Shown: positions 10,687 through 22,882, counted from the first letter of the stretch. The stretch: 64,000 nt of DNA from Terramyces sp. JEL0728 (GCA_027603945.1 JADIIU010000034.1:61926-125925), one strand, 5' to 3'. Program-made: numbers and translations. The notes: generated by a model from the sequence alone, not told the origin.

Positions 10687-12593
10687 TTAGAACTGAGGAG
10701 CTGCCATGTCCATCTTCATTTCCATAGGTGTTACAAAGTTGAACTCTGATCCAGGAGTTAAACTGTTGTTGTAGTCGGAAGGTGTAGAATTTGTTACTCC
10801 GTTGTATTCCGACGGCGAGGATCCACTGAGTGCTTGTGTCTCTGATCCAGAATTGAAGAACTCTTCAAAAGTATCAAATTTCAAATCTGGCTGAGGAAAA
10901 GTCAAGTTGAACGTAGCAGCGGTTTCAGAGGATTGCTGCAGATTTCTGAGCGCGCACGGGTTCTGGTCAAGTATCTTGAACTTTGAAAAGTCAAGTATTA
11001 ACTGAATTGGATCAGTTAGCGACATCAGGTAGTCAAAAGTATCCAAAATAATCGGCTTGTTCTTCTTGCATGAAATAAAGTTGCGAATTAATTGAGAAGT
11101 CAACTCGATAATTTGCCGTATTTCTGCCTTGTCAGTTTCTGGGATGTCCATTAGCACAGCAGCCATCAACGGGATTGAACAGTGGAAGACTAGCACTACC
11201 AAGAATACATTGTTCAACAGAAAGTCTGGCTTAACTTTCGACAGCAAGTTGAGGATAACATGATTTTCTTTGGCGATTTTCAACACTTGGAGGAACGATC
11301 GTGAGGTAATTGCGGCTTGTGAATCTTCAAGTATATTGTTGAACATTAGTGGCAAATGCACAGTTGTTCTAGAGTGGTTGTACTGAATACAGGTTTCCAA
11401 CACAAATAGCGTGTCTGGATTATCAATTGGTAATCCGTTATATAGATAATTGAGATGCTCCATAAATACAGGAGGCAAGTTGCACCACCACAGCTGTAAC
11501 GACCCTTCTAGAGTTGACAAAACATACAGAGTGTTGATTGTGTTATTTTCGAATTGAAATAGGTAGTTGAATTGTATGACTTTACCAAATATACGGGTCA
11601 AGAGTACCTTGCACGCATGTAAACTTTGGTCTGGCAGACCAGGGGTGAACCAGTCCTTGGATGACATTATGTGAACACCGAGGTACGCCTTTCTGTCTTG
11701 CTTGGTAGCATTCAGCATACTGCCTGGCAAGAATAAACCATTGTCCTCGTCCTTCAAGATGGACTTGCTTTTGTAGCGCATAAACTGATCTAGCGAGTAC
11801 AACCACCACCAAACCTTACGAACGTCCTCCTTTTCAGCATCGTTTTCAACCAAGCAATTCAAAGTCTCTTCCTTGTTCATTCCAATATCTCTAGCCATGT
11901 TGACAGCAAAAGTATAGTATGCGTGGCCCTGGACCTGCTTTTCAACTTCTAACATTAAAAACAGTTACTCATATGAAGCATAGCCATGCACAGGATCGAA
12001 ATAACGCTGAGGACACTAGGGCTACCAATGGCTTCAGAGAAATAGGTTACTGCTCTTTCCAAACACATTTTGGCAGACTCGATCGAATCTTTGTGATAAT
12101 ATCCATAGCCCCTAAGCGCATACTTGAATAAATCAGACTTTCCTTTTAATTTCCCCATATAATCTGCTGAAATAAAAGAGTTTTTCGAGAGAAAGGTGAT
12201 CGCTGTGTCCTCTGCTACCTCGCCTTCCTTTTCCCCAAATTCAGAAATAAACATATTGGAATTCATTCCTTCAACTAACAAATCCGACCCATTAGCCTGT
12301 GCTGTGGGAATGAAATCAATGTTAAATGGAACAAAGCCGGAGTTGTTTCCCTGGGTTGCTAAAAAGGCTGCCTCCAACTGATTCAGGCGCTCTTCTAGAG
12401 CAAGCTCTCTAGCAGTTACTGCCTTTTTCTTGTGTATTTTCGGCGGGATCGCACCTTCAGGATAAACACAAGGGATTTTGCTTGTCAGACATCCCGCACA
12501 GCTGGGTCTTTGGCCTATATTTAGATTATAATTACGATCGCACTTTTGCTTTTTTCTAGTGCAAGCATTACAGGTATTGTTTATTCTGCCCAT
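10687..12593 (-). CDS. Zn(II)2Cys6 transcription factor, array copy 3
   Basis: 621 aa, the longest copy, with an extra Ser/Thr/Asn-rich C-terminal tail (GSETQALSGSSPSEYNG..., SLTPGSEFNFVTP). Introns at 12515-12535 (21 nt, within the zinc cluster) and 11949-11968 (20 nt). After splicing the zinc cluster reads CNACTRKKQKCDRQRPSCAGCLTSKIPC. Its 21-nt intron has no in-frame stop, so retention would only insert seven residues between the third and fourth cysteines. Start taken at the ATG at 12593 (MGRINNTC), matching the other copies. It sits between copies 2 and 4 with the same orientation and a domain match throughout. Confidence 0.92.
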
Positions 12594-12809
12594 GATTGCC
12601 AAGTCTTGTCAAATATTTTATATAAAAAAGTGGTGAGTCGACGGTGGCAAAAATTCGTCTAAACCAAGGGTGGAGTGGGAACTGACGAGATGAAACATGA
12701 ATGAAAAATTGGCAACTTAATAGAAACATCAAAGACAACATAAATGGCCAGCTTTTCAAGGACGATTGTGAAAGCCAATGTGTAAAATCCAGTGTGCGTT
12801 TATTAGCAA

Positions 12810-14632
12810 TCAATATTCAAAGGGTGGTGAGCTAAAGTCTGGAGATGGTGTATACACATATTCCGAAGATGCTCCATTAAATTCAGAATTGGGAGTCATC
12901 TTTGGTGTGGATGTATTTTCAGACTCCAACTCGTTCCAAGGGCTTTTGAGCATCTCCAGCTGGTTTGGGAACATGAGATGGAAATTGTTTGAATTGTCGT
13001 ATTCTTTGAACGCTAGTGGGTTTTGATCCAAAATCTTGAACCTGGTGAAATCAAGAATGAGCTGTTTGACATCAGTCAGAGAAAGCAAATAGTCAAACGT
13101 GTCGAGAATCAAAGGCTTGACTGTCTTTATGTTCAAGAACTGTCGAACGCAAGCAGAGTGAACCTCCAGTGCCTGGGTTAAATCCGCTTTGAGATCTTCA
13201 GAGATTTCAATCAAAGTTGCAACATATATAGGGATGGTAATGTGGAACACAAGGACCTACGTTTAAAATTTAGTTACCACCAAGAACACATTGGAGAAAA
13301 TTACATCTGGCTTAGCTCGCAACATCAAGCTTAGCAGCAAAGCATTTTCCTTGGCTACTTTTGTGAGTTTTTGGAGCGATCTAGAGGTGATTGCAACGTT
13401 TTTGTTTTCAAGTATGCTATTAAACAGCAGCGGCAGTTGAACCGAAGCTCTAACGTGATTATAGTGTATACAGGTTTCAAACACATACCAAGTTTCAATG
13501 TGTTCAAGTTTCGTGCCTGCATACAAGCAATTCAAATGATCCATGAAACTATTTGGGAGATTATTCCACCATAGCTGCAGGGAGCCTTCGAGCGTGGACA
13601 ATACGTATAAGGCGTTGATTCCGCTGCCTTGATTATGGTATACTTGATTGAATTGTAAGACTTTACCAAATATCCTAGTCAGCAAGATCCGGCAGGCATG
13701 CAGGTTCTGGTCTGGAAGCGAAGGTGTAAACCAATCACTAGAGGACATAATGTACATTCCCAAATAAGCATTCTTGTCCTGGATAGTGGCGGCATAGGTA
13801 TTTCCAGGCAAAAATACGCCATTGTCTTCATCCTTCAACACGGATTTGTTCTTGTATCGCAAAAATTGATCGATATTGTAAATCCACCACCACAACTTTC
13901 TGCATTCTTCCTTGTCCAGCTCATTGTCGCAAAGAATTGCAAGGGTTTCTTCCTTGTTAATCCCAATATCCTTTGCCATATTTGCAGCAAAGGTATAATA
14001 AGCAAACCCTTGCTTCAACTTGTCCAATTCTACCGTTACTATAAAGTACTGAGATGTAGCATGGCCATTCCCAAAATAGCTCGGACATTTACAACGCTAG
14101 AGTTTGCAAGACCTTCTGCAAAGTATTCTACAGACTTTTCCATACACTTGGCAGCCAGATCCAACTTTCCTTGATTATGAAAACCGTGGCCCCTCAGCGT
14201 ATACCTAAACATCATCGAACTATTGCGAGCCTGTTCCAAAACGTCCGGCGACATGAAGGAATGTTTGGCCAGAAACTCTAGGGACTGCGCTTCAGCAATA
14301 TCCGATTCAATATCTATTCCTTCAGTTAAACGGATATCCATCCTTCCATTTAAAATATCTGTGGATTCTTTGAAATCAAAATTAAACGGGACAAACCAAG
14401 AACTGTTGGTTTTGGATGCAACAAAAGCCTGTTCAAGCTGGTTCAACCGTTCTTCTAGTGCTATTTCCCTTGCTGTGACCGCTCTCTTTCGGACTGGCTT
14501 TGGGAAACTTGCGTTATCTGTGTATATGCATTGTACTTTTGATATTACACATCCTTGGCATGTTGGCCTTTGTCTATCGCATTTCTGTTTCTTTCTCGTG
14601 CAAGCCAAGCATGTGTTGTTGACTCGACCCAT
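12810..14632 (-). CDS. Zn(II)2Cys6 transcription factor, array copy 4
   Basis: 593 aa. The zinc cluster is CLACTRKKQKCDRQRPTCQGCVISKVQC with no intron inside it, unlike the other five copies. Introns are at 14030-14049 (conserved site before LDKLKQGFAYY, 20 nt) and 13257-13277 (21 nt, between VFLV and VLVFH). The second has no counterpart in copy 3, which reads straight through NNVFLVVLVFH. This copy therefore lost one intron and carries a private one. Closest relative: copy 3 (shared RKKQKCDR, FLRYKNKSVLKDEDNG and LDFxxFKILDQNP). C-terminal tail is Ser/Thr/Asn rich. Confidence 0.92.
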
Positions 14633-14955
14633 TTTTTTAGGACAAAAAAGAAAGCCAAAAATCACCTCATAGTACTTGACCGTGGGCCGCATCAATTGGT
14701 GTGCTATTGATATTCGTATGCGACCTAGTTAAGTTTGAAACGCTATTCACTCTGCAAAGCTCCCCATTGCTGGCATTACACCGAAAAAGTTCTATTGCTA
14801 TGCTAGTGAATTGTAAATCGAGTCATTCCCTTGTGATTGCCGTATCCAGGTATCATTATGCCAGCGACACTCAACAAAACCAAGGATCTCGAGGATAGCC
14901 AGCAATTGTTGGCATCATCCTCAACCGGCAAGGAAATCAGCACGTATCAATTAGT

Positions 14956-15354
14956 TTATTTGAGATCGACCCAAGGCGCGACTCCTATATCAATCCACCT
15001 TCGCATACGTCTCCCTTGTATAAAGGTAAACACACCAGCGATAACAAGCGAAATATAAGCATTCCTCATGGTACTCTTGTGTCTCTTGATATCGCCAATA
15101 CGAGCATAGTAGATACTCCTTCCCAAAGCTGAGAGCGTGAGAATTGATAGCCCATGGATCCAAGAAAAGCCCCCGCTATTCACTTCTTTCAGCCAGAATG
15201 AGGAAACGCTTGTTAGAGTCATTGAAAAGACGTAAATGTATCCAATAGACTTGTGTTGGACCGTTCCTTTAGGAGTATAATATTGAAAGGCGCCAAGAAT
15301 AGCAGACGGTATCGCACCGGCAACGTGTAGAGCAACAGGTAAATTAAGAGGCAT
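14956..15354 (-). CDS. DUF2306-like small multi-TM membrane protein
   Basis: 132 aa, single exon. Pattern HVAGAIPSAILGAFQYY, then KGTVQHKSIGYIYVFSM, a GGFSWIHGLSILTLSALGRSIYYARIGDIKRHKSTM block, and a final TM (AYISLVIAGVFTFIQGR). This order (H near the first TM, HxxxGYI, H...R..H between TMs) is the signature of the DUF2306 family. The conserved histidines suggest a heme- or metal-linked membrane protein, but no function is established. The flanking 14.63-14.95 kb shows no convincing gene. Confidence 0.7.
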   Translation of the reverse strand: MPLNLPVALHVAGAIPSAILGAFQYYTPKGTVQHKSIGYIYVFSMTLTSVSSFWLKEVNSGGFSWIHGLSILTLSALGRSIYYARIGDIKRHKSTMRNAYISLVIAGVFTFIQGRRMRRWIDIGVAPWVDLK

Positions 15355-15519
15355 GTAAGAGGCTGTTTGGCGAGTAGCAGTGCTTCTTTTATATTCTTTG
15401 TGGCGTGGTCATTCTCGCTCAAAGCGAGTTTTAGAGACACTTGATACAAAGCAAATTAAGAGCGAGCTGGATATATTCTGATATTATGGAAATCTTGGAC
15501 TTTATAGTTGCCATTTCCA

Positions 15520-16779
15520 ATGTGTTATGAACTCGTTGCTGTGACGATAGCTTTCCCCAGGGCCGAATCCATCAAGGGGTGGTATCTAATATCCATAAAT
15601 GCACAAGAGTTTAAATTACCGATTTTTTTTCAACTTCAATTTTTTGTTTGTCAACAAATGATATGTGAATTCCAGTCGCCATTTAATAGACCCGATCAGC
15701 ATTATTTCCTATTTGGCCTTGCTTTAACACTGACTTGCAATATATTATTTTCGATTTATATTGGATCAGATATCGCAAAAGACTATCCGGGTATAGTGGT
15801 ATTTTACGGAATTATTGCAGTTACAACCATAGTCACCCAAGTACTTGCAAATAGCGTACAGCCAGGTTATGTGCCAAAGGACGTTGATCCGGATCCGTCA
15901 AGGTTGTCACCATCAACCACTGCTGATGATGCATTCGGGAAAATAGACGACATTATAAACGAAGCAAAGAATAATAACGGACAATCCGCTCCATCAAGTA
16001 TCCAAACGCACACGGATGCTAGTCATTATAATGCATTCGGATCTGCTAACCAGTTAAATTTAGACTATCCTGCTCCTCGCAGTAATGCAAACGACATTTA
16101 TAATCCACATACTGCTTCAAACCAAAATAATACACCACCAGTGCGAGACATTTATCTTGCAAATGATCCTTACAAACAGCATGCCCAATATCCATTTATA
16201 TCAGTTGCTGCACCAGTAGTTCCCACACAGCATATTTACACCAGAACTTTGATGATTAACAACTATCCTGTAGAATGTAAATATTGCACTTCATGCAAGA
16301 GCTGGAGACCGCCTCGGTCGTCGCATTGCTCTGATTGCGACAGATGTGGTAATAGTTTATTAACAAGTACTTAATCATGACCATCACTGTCCGTGGATGG
16401 GTAACTGTATAGGCAAGTACAACTACAAGTACTTTTTTATATTCCTGCAAGCGCTATTCATCAATAATGTTTTTATACTTGCATTTTCAATAACAAACTT
16501 GACCGACTATCCAGCTGCGGACCTAAGCAACCATATACCTGCTTTAATACTGGCTATTTTTAGTTGTATAATGATTTGGAGCACGGCTGGGATGGCAGGG
16601 TACCATTGTTGGATTACTAGCAGAAACAAGACTACAAGAGAAGAGGTGATTTATGCTAATTATAGCTGAAAGGAATGTATGAAGATGGGAATCCATTTGA
16701 TCAAAAAAGTTGCTTTAGGAATTTCAGAGCCGTGCTATGTCACTTGAATACACCACCGCATATGCCCTTGTCGGCGTAA
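15520..16779 (+). CDS. DHHC-type protein S-palmitoyltransferase
   Basis: About 406 aa from the first in-frame ATG at 15520; an alternative ATG at 15658 (MICEFQSPFNRPDQHYF) is equally plausible. Introns at 16349-16367 (19 nt) and 16646-16665 (20 nt). Two TMs, then a long Asn/Pro/Thr-rich cytosolic insertion (about 150 residues), then the zinc-binding DHHC domain: CKYCTSCKSWRPPRSSHCSDCDRC, spliced to NHDHHCPWMGNCIGKYNYKYF. Two more TMs follow, then a TTRE-type motif as TTREELKG and a CFRNF motif. The catalytic Cys of DHHC is present. It acylates cysteines of membrane-associated proteins at ER/Golgi/plasma membrane. Arrangement and the RPPRSSHC string fit the ERF2/ZDHHC9-14-18 branch. Confidence 0.9.
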
Positions 16780-16861
16780 TAGAATAAAACTCAGTTGTAC
16801 ATGCGTTTATTTAGACTTTAATCCGCTCCCACAAATCTCGTGTCCGAAAAACTTGCCAGCA

Positions 16862-19800
16862 ATGACAATCACATTATCCGTTCATCAACCTTCGAATCCA
16901 CCACGTTCAGTATATATCGGAGACACACGAACAGGAGATATATGGAAATCACTGGAATACAAGAAAATCATTTCTGGGTATACAAAACAGGGGACGCTTC
17001 TAAAGCTGTTCCTTGCGTCTTTGAAACACAACCAGGTGCAAAAAGGTATTATCATCAACTGCATCTGCTTTTCTTTTGAATACGGGCTGAAGGAAGAAGG
17101 AGTTTCCTATTGCTATTTAGCTGCGATTGGAGATCAACGCGGGAATATTTATATATTGGATTTTGTAAAAAACAGGCAAGCGAGTATTAACGTAGGTATT
17201 GGTTGATGGCGAGAACAGGTATTCCTCCGACTTGTTTGAAATTTGATTCGAAACGAAGAAGAGAGTTACTTGTTGCTTCAGCAGATAACTCTCTCATTTG
17301 CTACAACGTTGATACAAATCTAATGATTGTTAAACAATCAGCTAGTTCGCCAATAACGAATATATCTATACATCCATCGAAACCACTCGCAACCACCACA
17401 AGTCAAAATCAGGCAATATTATGGAATACAGATGATTGGGACCAGGTTCGAGTGTTGCAAGATGAACTGGATATTAAACAGATTGGATTTACGAAAGACG
17501 GAATGATGATTTGCGCGTTATTCGAAGATGCCAGTGTATATTTTTGGAGCGTAGATACGGTATCACTAATATGGAAAATCAAACCAAATATCCCAACAGC
17601 TATTAATGAAAAGACTGATTATTTTGATGTGGATTTCAGCGGCGAATTATTTGTATACGGAAATAGGTAATCTGCTTTTTATCCGAGTTCAAATTTAATT
17701 TTTGTGTGGAATTTGTTTGAAAAACGATTGATGCATGAAATAGTTATTCCTGTATTTGAAAACAAGCATATTATTCAGTATAGTTTCTTGCATACTACCC
17801 ATATGCTTGCCCTACTTTCAAACTCTGGCGATTTGATTTTCATTGATGCATACCAGGGAAAGTTTCTTAGTCAACTAAAAACCAAACATCCTATCAGCAA
17901 ATTTGCCCTAAGCCCCGACGGCAAATGTATAGCAGCGGTATTTGGGGACTCGAAATATGCAATGAATTTCTTTAGATTGGATGATTTGTACGAGCAAGAA
18001 GAGCAAGAATTACCAGCCGAGCCAGCTGAAGAAGAACCAGATAAACAGCCAGATTTTACTGCAACAGTCCCACACCCCCAGTCATTCTTTGAATTGATTG
18101 AATCAAAAGTAACAATAGCTAACAAAGGAAAATATATCATTGTTTAATAGAGCAAAACTAAGAGGGTTCTTGCATCATTATGGAACCTACCCCGACCAGT
18201 ACAGACATATGATTTGGAGATTTTTGCTTAAATTACCAGAAAATAGACAAGCTTATGAGTCGCTACTAAAACAAGGAACTCACCCAGCGTATAGAAATTT
18301 CAGGGTCAAGTATCCATTGAAATCAGATAGGTTGGCAAGGTCCATGGAAAGGATTCTAAGTTGTTTGGCGTACTGGTCACCGATATTTGAGGATTTGGAT
18401 TACTTGCCTTCCCTTGTATTTCCTTTTGTAAAGTTATTCTGGAATGATTTGTTTTCTTGTCTTGAAGTAGTAATGACAATTGCAAGTAAGGCAAGCTAAT
18501 AGTAGTCAATTGGTGTCAGAAATGGTGGGAGTACTACCCTAACCCTCCAATTGAAATCCTTGAATTTGTGTCTCAGCTTTTGGCCTTTCACGACCCAGAG
18601 TTGTATGCGCATTTCGACTTGCATAAAGTTAATGGCCAGATATACATATGGACCTTGGTACAGACATTGTTCGCAGAACTATTTTCAAAAAAGGATTGGT
18701 TGTGCATCTGGGATCACTTGGTTTCAAACCAACCGTCATTCTTGTATCACTTTATCATAGCTTATCTGATTCATTTTAGAATGCCGCTGCTAAGAATCAC
18801 AGAACTAAAAGACTTTTATTTCTTTTTTCAAAGGCGCAACGCAACGAATGTAACAAATATCATATTGCTGATGTACAAAGTGAATGCCAAAACTCCAAAA
18901 TCGCTAGATCCAGCAACATATATTAAAAACTTTGAGCCGGCAACTAAAGGAGAGTATCCAGTATTCAATCAATATCCCCAATTTATTATCAACTACCAAT
19001 CGCAAATGAAGGACAAGATTCGTCAGGAAGAATATGAGTACTTGAAGAAAAAGCAATTGGCAGCTGAATTGAATAGGCTGACTGAAGAGATTAAGAAAGA
19101 CAAAAAGGAATGGGAGAGTAGTGATTGGAAACTGAATGAGATGGTCGAAAAATGGTGGCAGCAAATGACTTGTAATTGATAATAATCGTAGTACAAGAAC
19201 AGGAACGAAGTAAAGCCCAAGAAAAGCTAAATAACTTTGAAAATGAAACACGTATCGATGTTATGACGCAGATAAATCAAGGTAGGCAAAGGTTGACTTA
19301 GCGCGCCAATCTTTCTTTCAAACGCAGGCAAAACCGAGTGCACATGTAGAAAAGATTCAAAAAGCTGTAGGCCAAAATATAAAGAATCAGAAATTAGCCG
19401 AAACAGAAAGGGAGTTCAACAGTGCCTTTAAAGATTTAGAAAGCGAATGGATGAAAAGGCAGCATGAAATGAAACAAGTTAGGCAAGAATTGCAAAAGGT
19501 CAAAACAAAGAGAGTAGAGGACTTTATCAACAATTACTCCAAAGTTGGGACTGGCCCACCAGAGAAACTAGAGTTGCCAAACTTGGACGTGCCCAGAGAA
19601 AAGATTGAGGATGGCGGTGATGTAAAAAGTGTATACAGTGAATCAATAGCTATTGCTAAAACAAATTCGGGAGGAAGACAGTCTAAAAACCAAAATGGCT
19701 CAATTGCAGAGTCCAAGCACGAATCACAAAGAGAAACAGTTCCAGGTTCAACTAGAACAGAATCAAAGCTCGAATCTGCCAGGATTACATCTACGCTACC

Positions 19801-20128
19801 AGATAGACCTAAAACACCACAGCATTACTCTGATGACGAATCTCCAAAAAGTAATCTCCCCGAGGTCAGCCAAGCAAAGTTCAAAGATACTCCGCAGCCT
19901 ACTTTAGACCCTTTTCCCCTCGAGAAAAGCGAACAGTCTTTTCAAATCAAGGAAGCTACTAATACTCTCCCACTAGATTCAATAAGGGAAGAAACACCTC
20001 ATCCGACCTTGAATTCGTTTGAGATAGATATTTATGAACAAGTGCCAGACCTGACAAATATTAGCCCCTCGCAATACTTCTTGAACCCTTCCCCAACCAG
20101 ATCTGTATCATTCGCTCCAGATTCTTGA
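16862..20128 (+). CDS. TBC1D31: TBC1D31/WDR67 homologue (WD repeats, TBC domain, coiled coil)
   Basis: 1047 aa after six introns (17196-17218, 17667-17687, 18109-18127, 18486-18505, 19172-19191, 19282-19301; 19-23 nt). Order: WD40-like repeats over the first 380 residues (GNIYILDF, NQAILWNTDDW, ASVYFWSVD); TBC domain at about 405-650 (LRGFLHHYGTYPDQYR, IWRFLLKLPENRQAYESLLKQGTH, NWCQKWWEYYPNPPIEIL, LAFHDPELYAHFDLH); coiled coil (EEYEYLKKKQLAAELNRL); a Ser/Pro-rich C-terminus. The TBC part closely follows animal TBC1D31, a centriolar-satellite and basal-body protein. The classic RabGAP Arg and Gln fingers are not evident, so a scaffold role is likely. It implies a flagellated zoospore. The exact start is uncertain. 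Confidence 0.9.
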
Positions 20129-20590
20129 GTGGCTTGTCGGAATATAAAATAAATTTTTTTGTAGAGAAATCTTGCAATTTAATAGGTAAGGATTTGCAGT
20201 TGGAAGATATTGTGATGATGTTTTTAATAGCACAGACCTGTTCTGTATTCCTGAAGAAGAATGCTTTGCTGAACAATATCAATGATCAAACTAACCTCTA
20301 GATATCAGCCAATAAAAGCGTATACCCCATCTTGTTTTTTTCAAATTGGCTTTGCAAATCTACGCACGCACAGAGTCGCAATGGTACATTTCTGTTGTAT
20401 CTTTGCGCTAGTGTTGGATGCAAAATTAAATGACTCAACTACTCACATTGGGGGTTGATCTCGAACGGGTTACATTGTCTGCTATTATGGCGGGCTAGAT
20501 ATGTCTCTTTTTGTTCAAACATACTCGTGAGTCATAAGTGAGTCGAGTGAGACAATTTTTTGTATAAAAAGCAGTCATCGAAATATCTGC
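20129..20590 (+). other. Intergenic region, no gene seen
   Basis: No supportable coding frame. A TATAAAAA at 20563-20570 lies only about 20-28 bp before the next start codon. TGACTCA and TGAGTCA motifs occur near 20431 and 20526, at about the chance rate for the window. Confidence 0.5.
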
Positions 20591-21079
20591 ATGGCCAAAA
20601 TTCTGTACATTGTAAGGGGAGTGTCTGGGAGTGGAAAGTCGTCACTGGTGGAGCAAATTATAGAGGACGAGTTCAGCAGTGCTGGGTATATTTTCTCCAC
20701 AGACAACTACTTTTATGTGGATAATGTATACGAGTTTGATCCAACAAAACTAGGCGACTACCACCTAGCAAACCAAAAAGCAGCGAGTGATGCAATGCTG
20801 GCAGGAAAATCGCCTTTGTTCATCGACAACACCAATTTGCAGAAATGGGAAGCAAAACCATACGTTCAAGCTGCAGTGCAGCACGGTTACGAAATTAGGA
20901 TAATTGAACCCTCAACGGAATGGTGGGTGAGCAAGGATGCAGCAGAGTTGGCTTTGAGGAATAGACACGGAGTTTCGCAGGAAGCTATTGAGAGGATGCT
21001 GGAGAGATATGAATCGGATTTTTCAGTCGAAAACATATTGAATTCAAAGCCTCCTAGAAGGAAGAATAATAAAAAGTGA
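20591..21079 (+). CDS. P-loop AAA-type kinase of the N4BP2-like family
   Basis: 162 aa, single exon, ATG at 20591. The Walker A motif is GVSGSGKSS at residues 10-18. It is followed by FSTDNYF (the DD/TDDYF-like motif after beta-2), then LFIDNTNLQKWEAKPYV and the lid region WVSKDAAELALRNRHGVSQEAIERMLERYE. This order matches NEDD4-binding-protein-2-like (N4BP2L1/2) nucleotide kinases. The family is related to polynucleotide kinase and zeta-toxin-like P-loop proteins, but its substrate is unsettled. The Lys/Arg-rich end (PPRRKNNKK) could be a nuclear or RNA-binding tail. Confidence 0.88.
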   Translation: MAKILYIVRGVSGSGKSSLVEQIIEDEFSSAGYIFSTDNYFYVDNVYEFDPTKLGDYHLANQKAASDAMLAGKSPLFIDNTNLQKWEAKPYVQAAVQHGYEIRIIEPSTEWWVSKDAAELALRNRHGVSQEAIERMLERYESDFSVENILNSKPPRRKNNKK

Positions 21080-21134
21080 ATATATTTATGGTATCATTAG
21101 CATTCCGCTTGAATTGAAGGTGCTAGGTGATGTA

Positions 21135-22786
21135 TTACTGATCCTGGGAATTAGCGTAAACCTCTGACGGGGGAGCAAAGTATTTTGGTAGGAATAAGTG
21201 AAATGGATTGCTGTCATACTTTACATAGCGGTAATACATGTCAACAACCATCATTGCAGATGGTAACGCGGTTAAATAATCCAAGAAATGCACTGCAACA
21301 GGTTCGCGACCCTGAAACTCTGTCAAAGCTTCAATAGCGCTTCGAATGATATCGTACTGCTCCTGATATACGCTTTGGCTTGCAGGATCAAGCTTCATTG
21401 CGCAAATCAAAGGGGTTGCAAACTGATAAATGTAGTTTGTAAATGAAAGGCCGCAAAAATTGTATTCTGGGTTCATTTGTGAGTAGTACGCCAGAATTTT
21501 CGACATTTCCTTGCATACTGACAGCACTTCCAAGTATATACGATTCTTGGTGACAGCATGGCTGTTTTCCAAGATTAGTTTATATACTGTTGGAATGGTG
21601 ACTATCAGTTTGGTATAATAATATTGAACGATCGCATCCAAAGTTACCCATAAATAACCTTCGTCCTTGATTGGCAGTGATCTATTTGTAACTGCTGCAA
21701 GACAATCAACACATTCTTGAGGTAGATTTGAATACCAAACAAGTAACGAATCTTGCAGCTTTGAAAATATAAACAAGTTGTCAATCGAGCTGCCGTTATC
21801 ACAGTACATCTTTGCATATTTGAGTGCTTTCCCGATTATCCTGGTCAACAACGTCCTGTTGGAATAAATGGAAAGGCCGGGGATGCTAGGAGTAAACCAA
21901 TCGTCCGATGACATGATTTTTGTGGCTAAATACGCAGTTACTTCATCTTGGCTGGTTCTTGGTATAAAAACCAGATTATCCCCATCTTTAATCAAATTTT
22001 CATCATTGAATACAAAATTATGGTCTATATGTACCAACCACCACCAAAAATTTCTTAGATCCTCTCTTTCTTGTTCGTCGTTTGTTAATTTTCTAATTGT
22101 TTCCTCCTTATTAATGCCTAGTTTTTTCGCAAGTAAGACGCTGTGATAAAAGTAAATCTGACCTTCATTCGTCTTGTCAATTTCTACCATTAACCATTAT
22201 TACTAAAATGTAGTATTGACTGTACTATTGTCGCATTCATTGTCGCAGCCAATGAACTGGAAAATGAATGTCCAAAGCATGAATTTGCCTTTTCCAGCCA
22301 ATAGCTTGTTTTCGCAGCATGGTCTGGCACATCGTGATGAAAGTAATAAGCAGCTCTGATTGCACAAACGAATAGTTCGGATGTATTCAAATGCTTCCTG
22401 AAATATGAAGGCGAAATGTTGCCCATAATAGATACAAATTGGAGCATGCGATCAATCATCATGAATTCAAAGTCGCTGAAGGAATTGTCGTTATCGTCGA
22501 CGCTTTGTCCTACACTTTGAGTTTCTGAGGCACTTGAAGGTGCGCTGAAGCCAATTGATTGTTTTATTGACGATTCTAATCTTTCCAGTCGATCCACTAG
22601 TTCCATTTGTTTTTCTTCTGATAGGAATGGTTTTGTAGGAGTTGCACTTGAAGGATATACACATTGGATTTTGGATACTCTGCAGCCGATACATGCAGGT
22701 CTTTCGCGATCGCATCTATATTAGTTTGCGGCCTACTTTTGCTTCTTTTTCTGGCATCCAAAGCATGTATTGGAAGTTCTTTTCAT
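21135..22786 (-). CDS. Zn(II)2Cys6 transcription factor, dispersed copy 5
   Basis: 536 aa. Introns at 22716-22736 (21 nt, inside the zinc cluster) and 22184-22203 (20 nt, before IDKTNEGQIYF), the same two sites as array copy 2. The zinc cluster is CFGCQKKKQKCDRERPACIGCRVSKIQC. The regulatory domain shows DLRNFWWWLVHIDHN and IMSSDDWFTPSIPG and is shorter than in the array copies at its C-terminus. It is separated from the main array by about 6.5 kb of unrelated genes, so it moved by a dispersed duplication or the array was broken up. Nuclear regulator, targets unknown. Confidence 0.92.
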
Positions 22787-22882
22787 TGGAAAACTTTGCT
22801 TTTTGACAAAAACAAATTTGAGGTGGGACTGCAGTATTCGGGCAATAAATAGTAATTTAGATATGCAGCAGCGTAGAATTTA

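Noticed and set aside
14701..15058. Plus-strand frames opposite the DUF2306 gene
   Set aside because: They overlap the better supported minus-strand gene and carry no motif.
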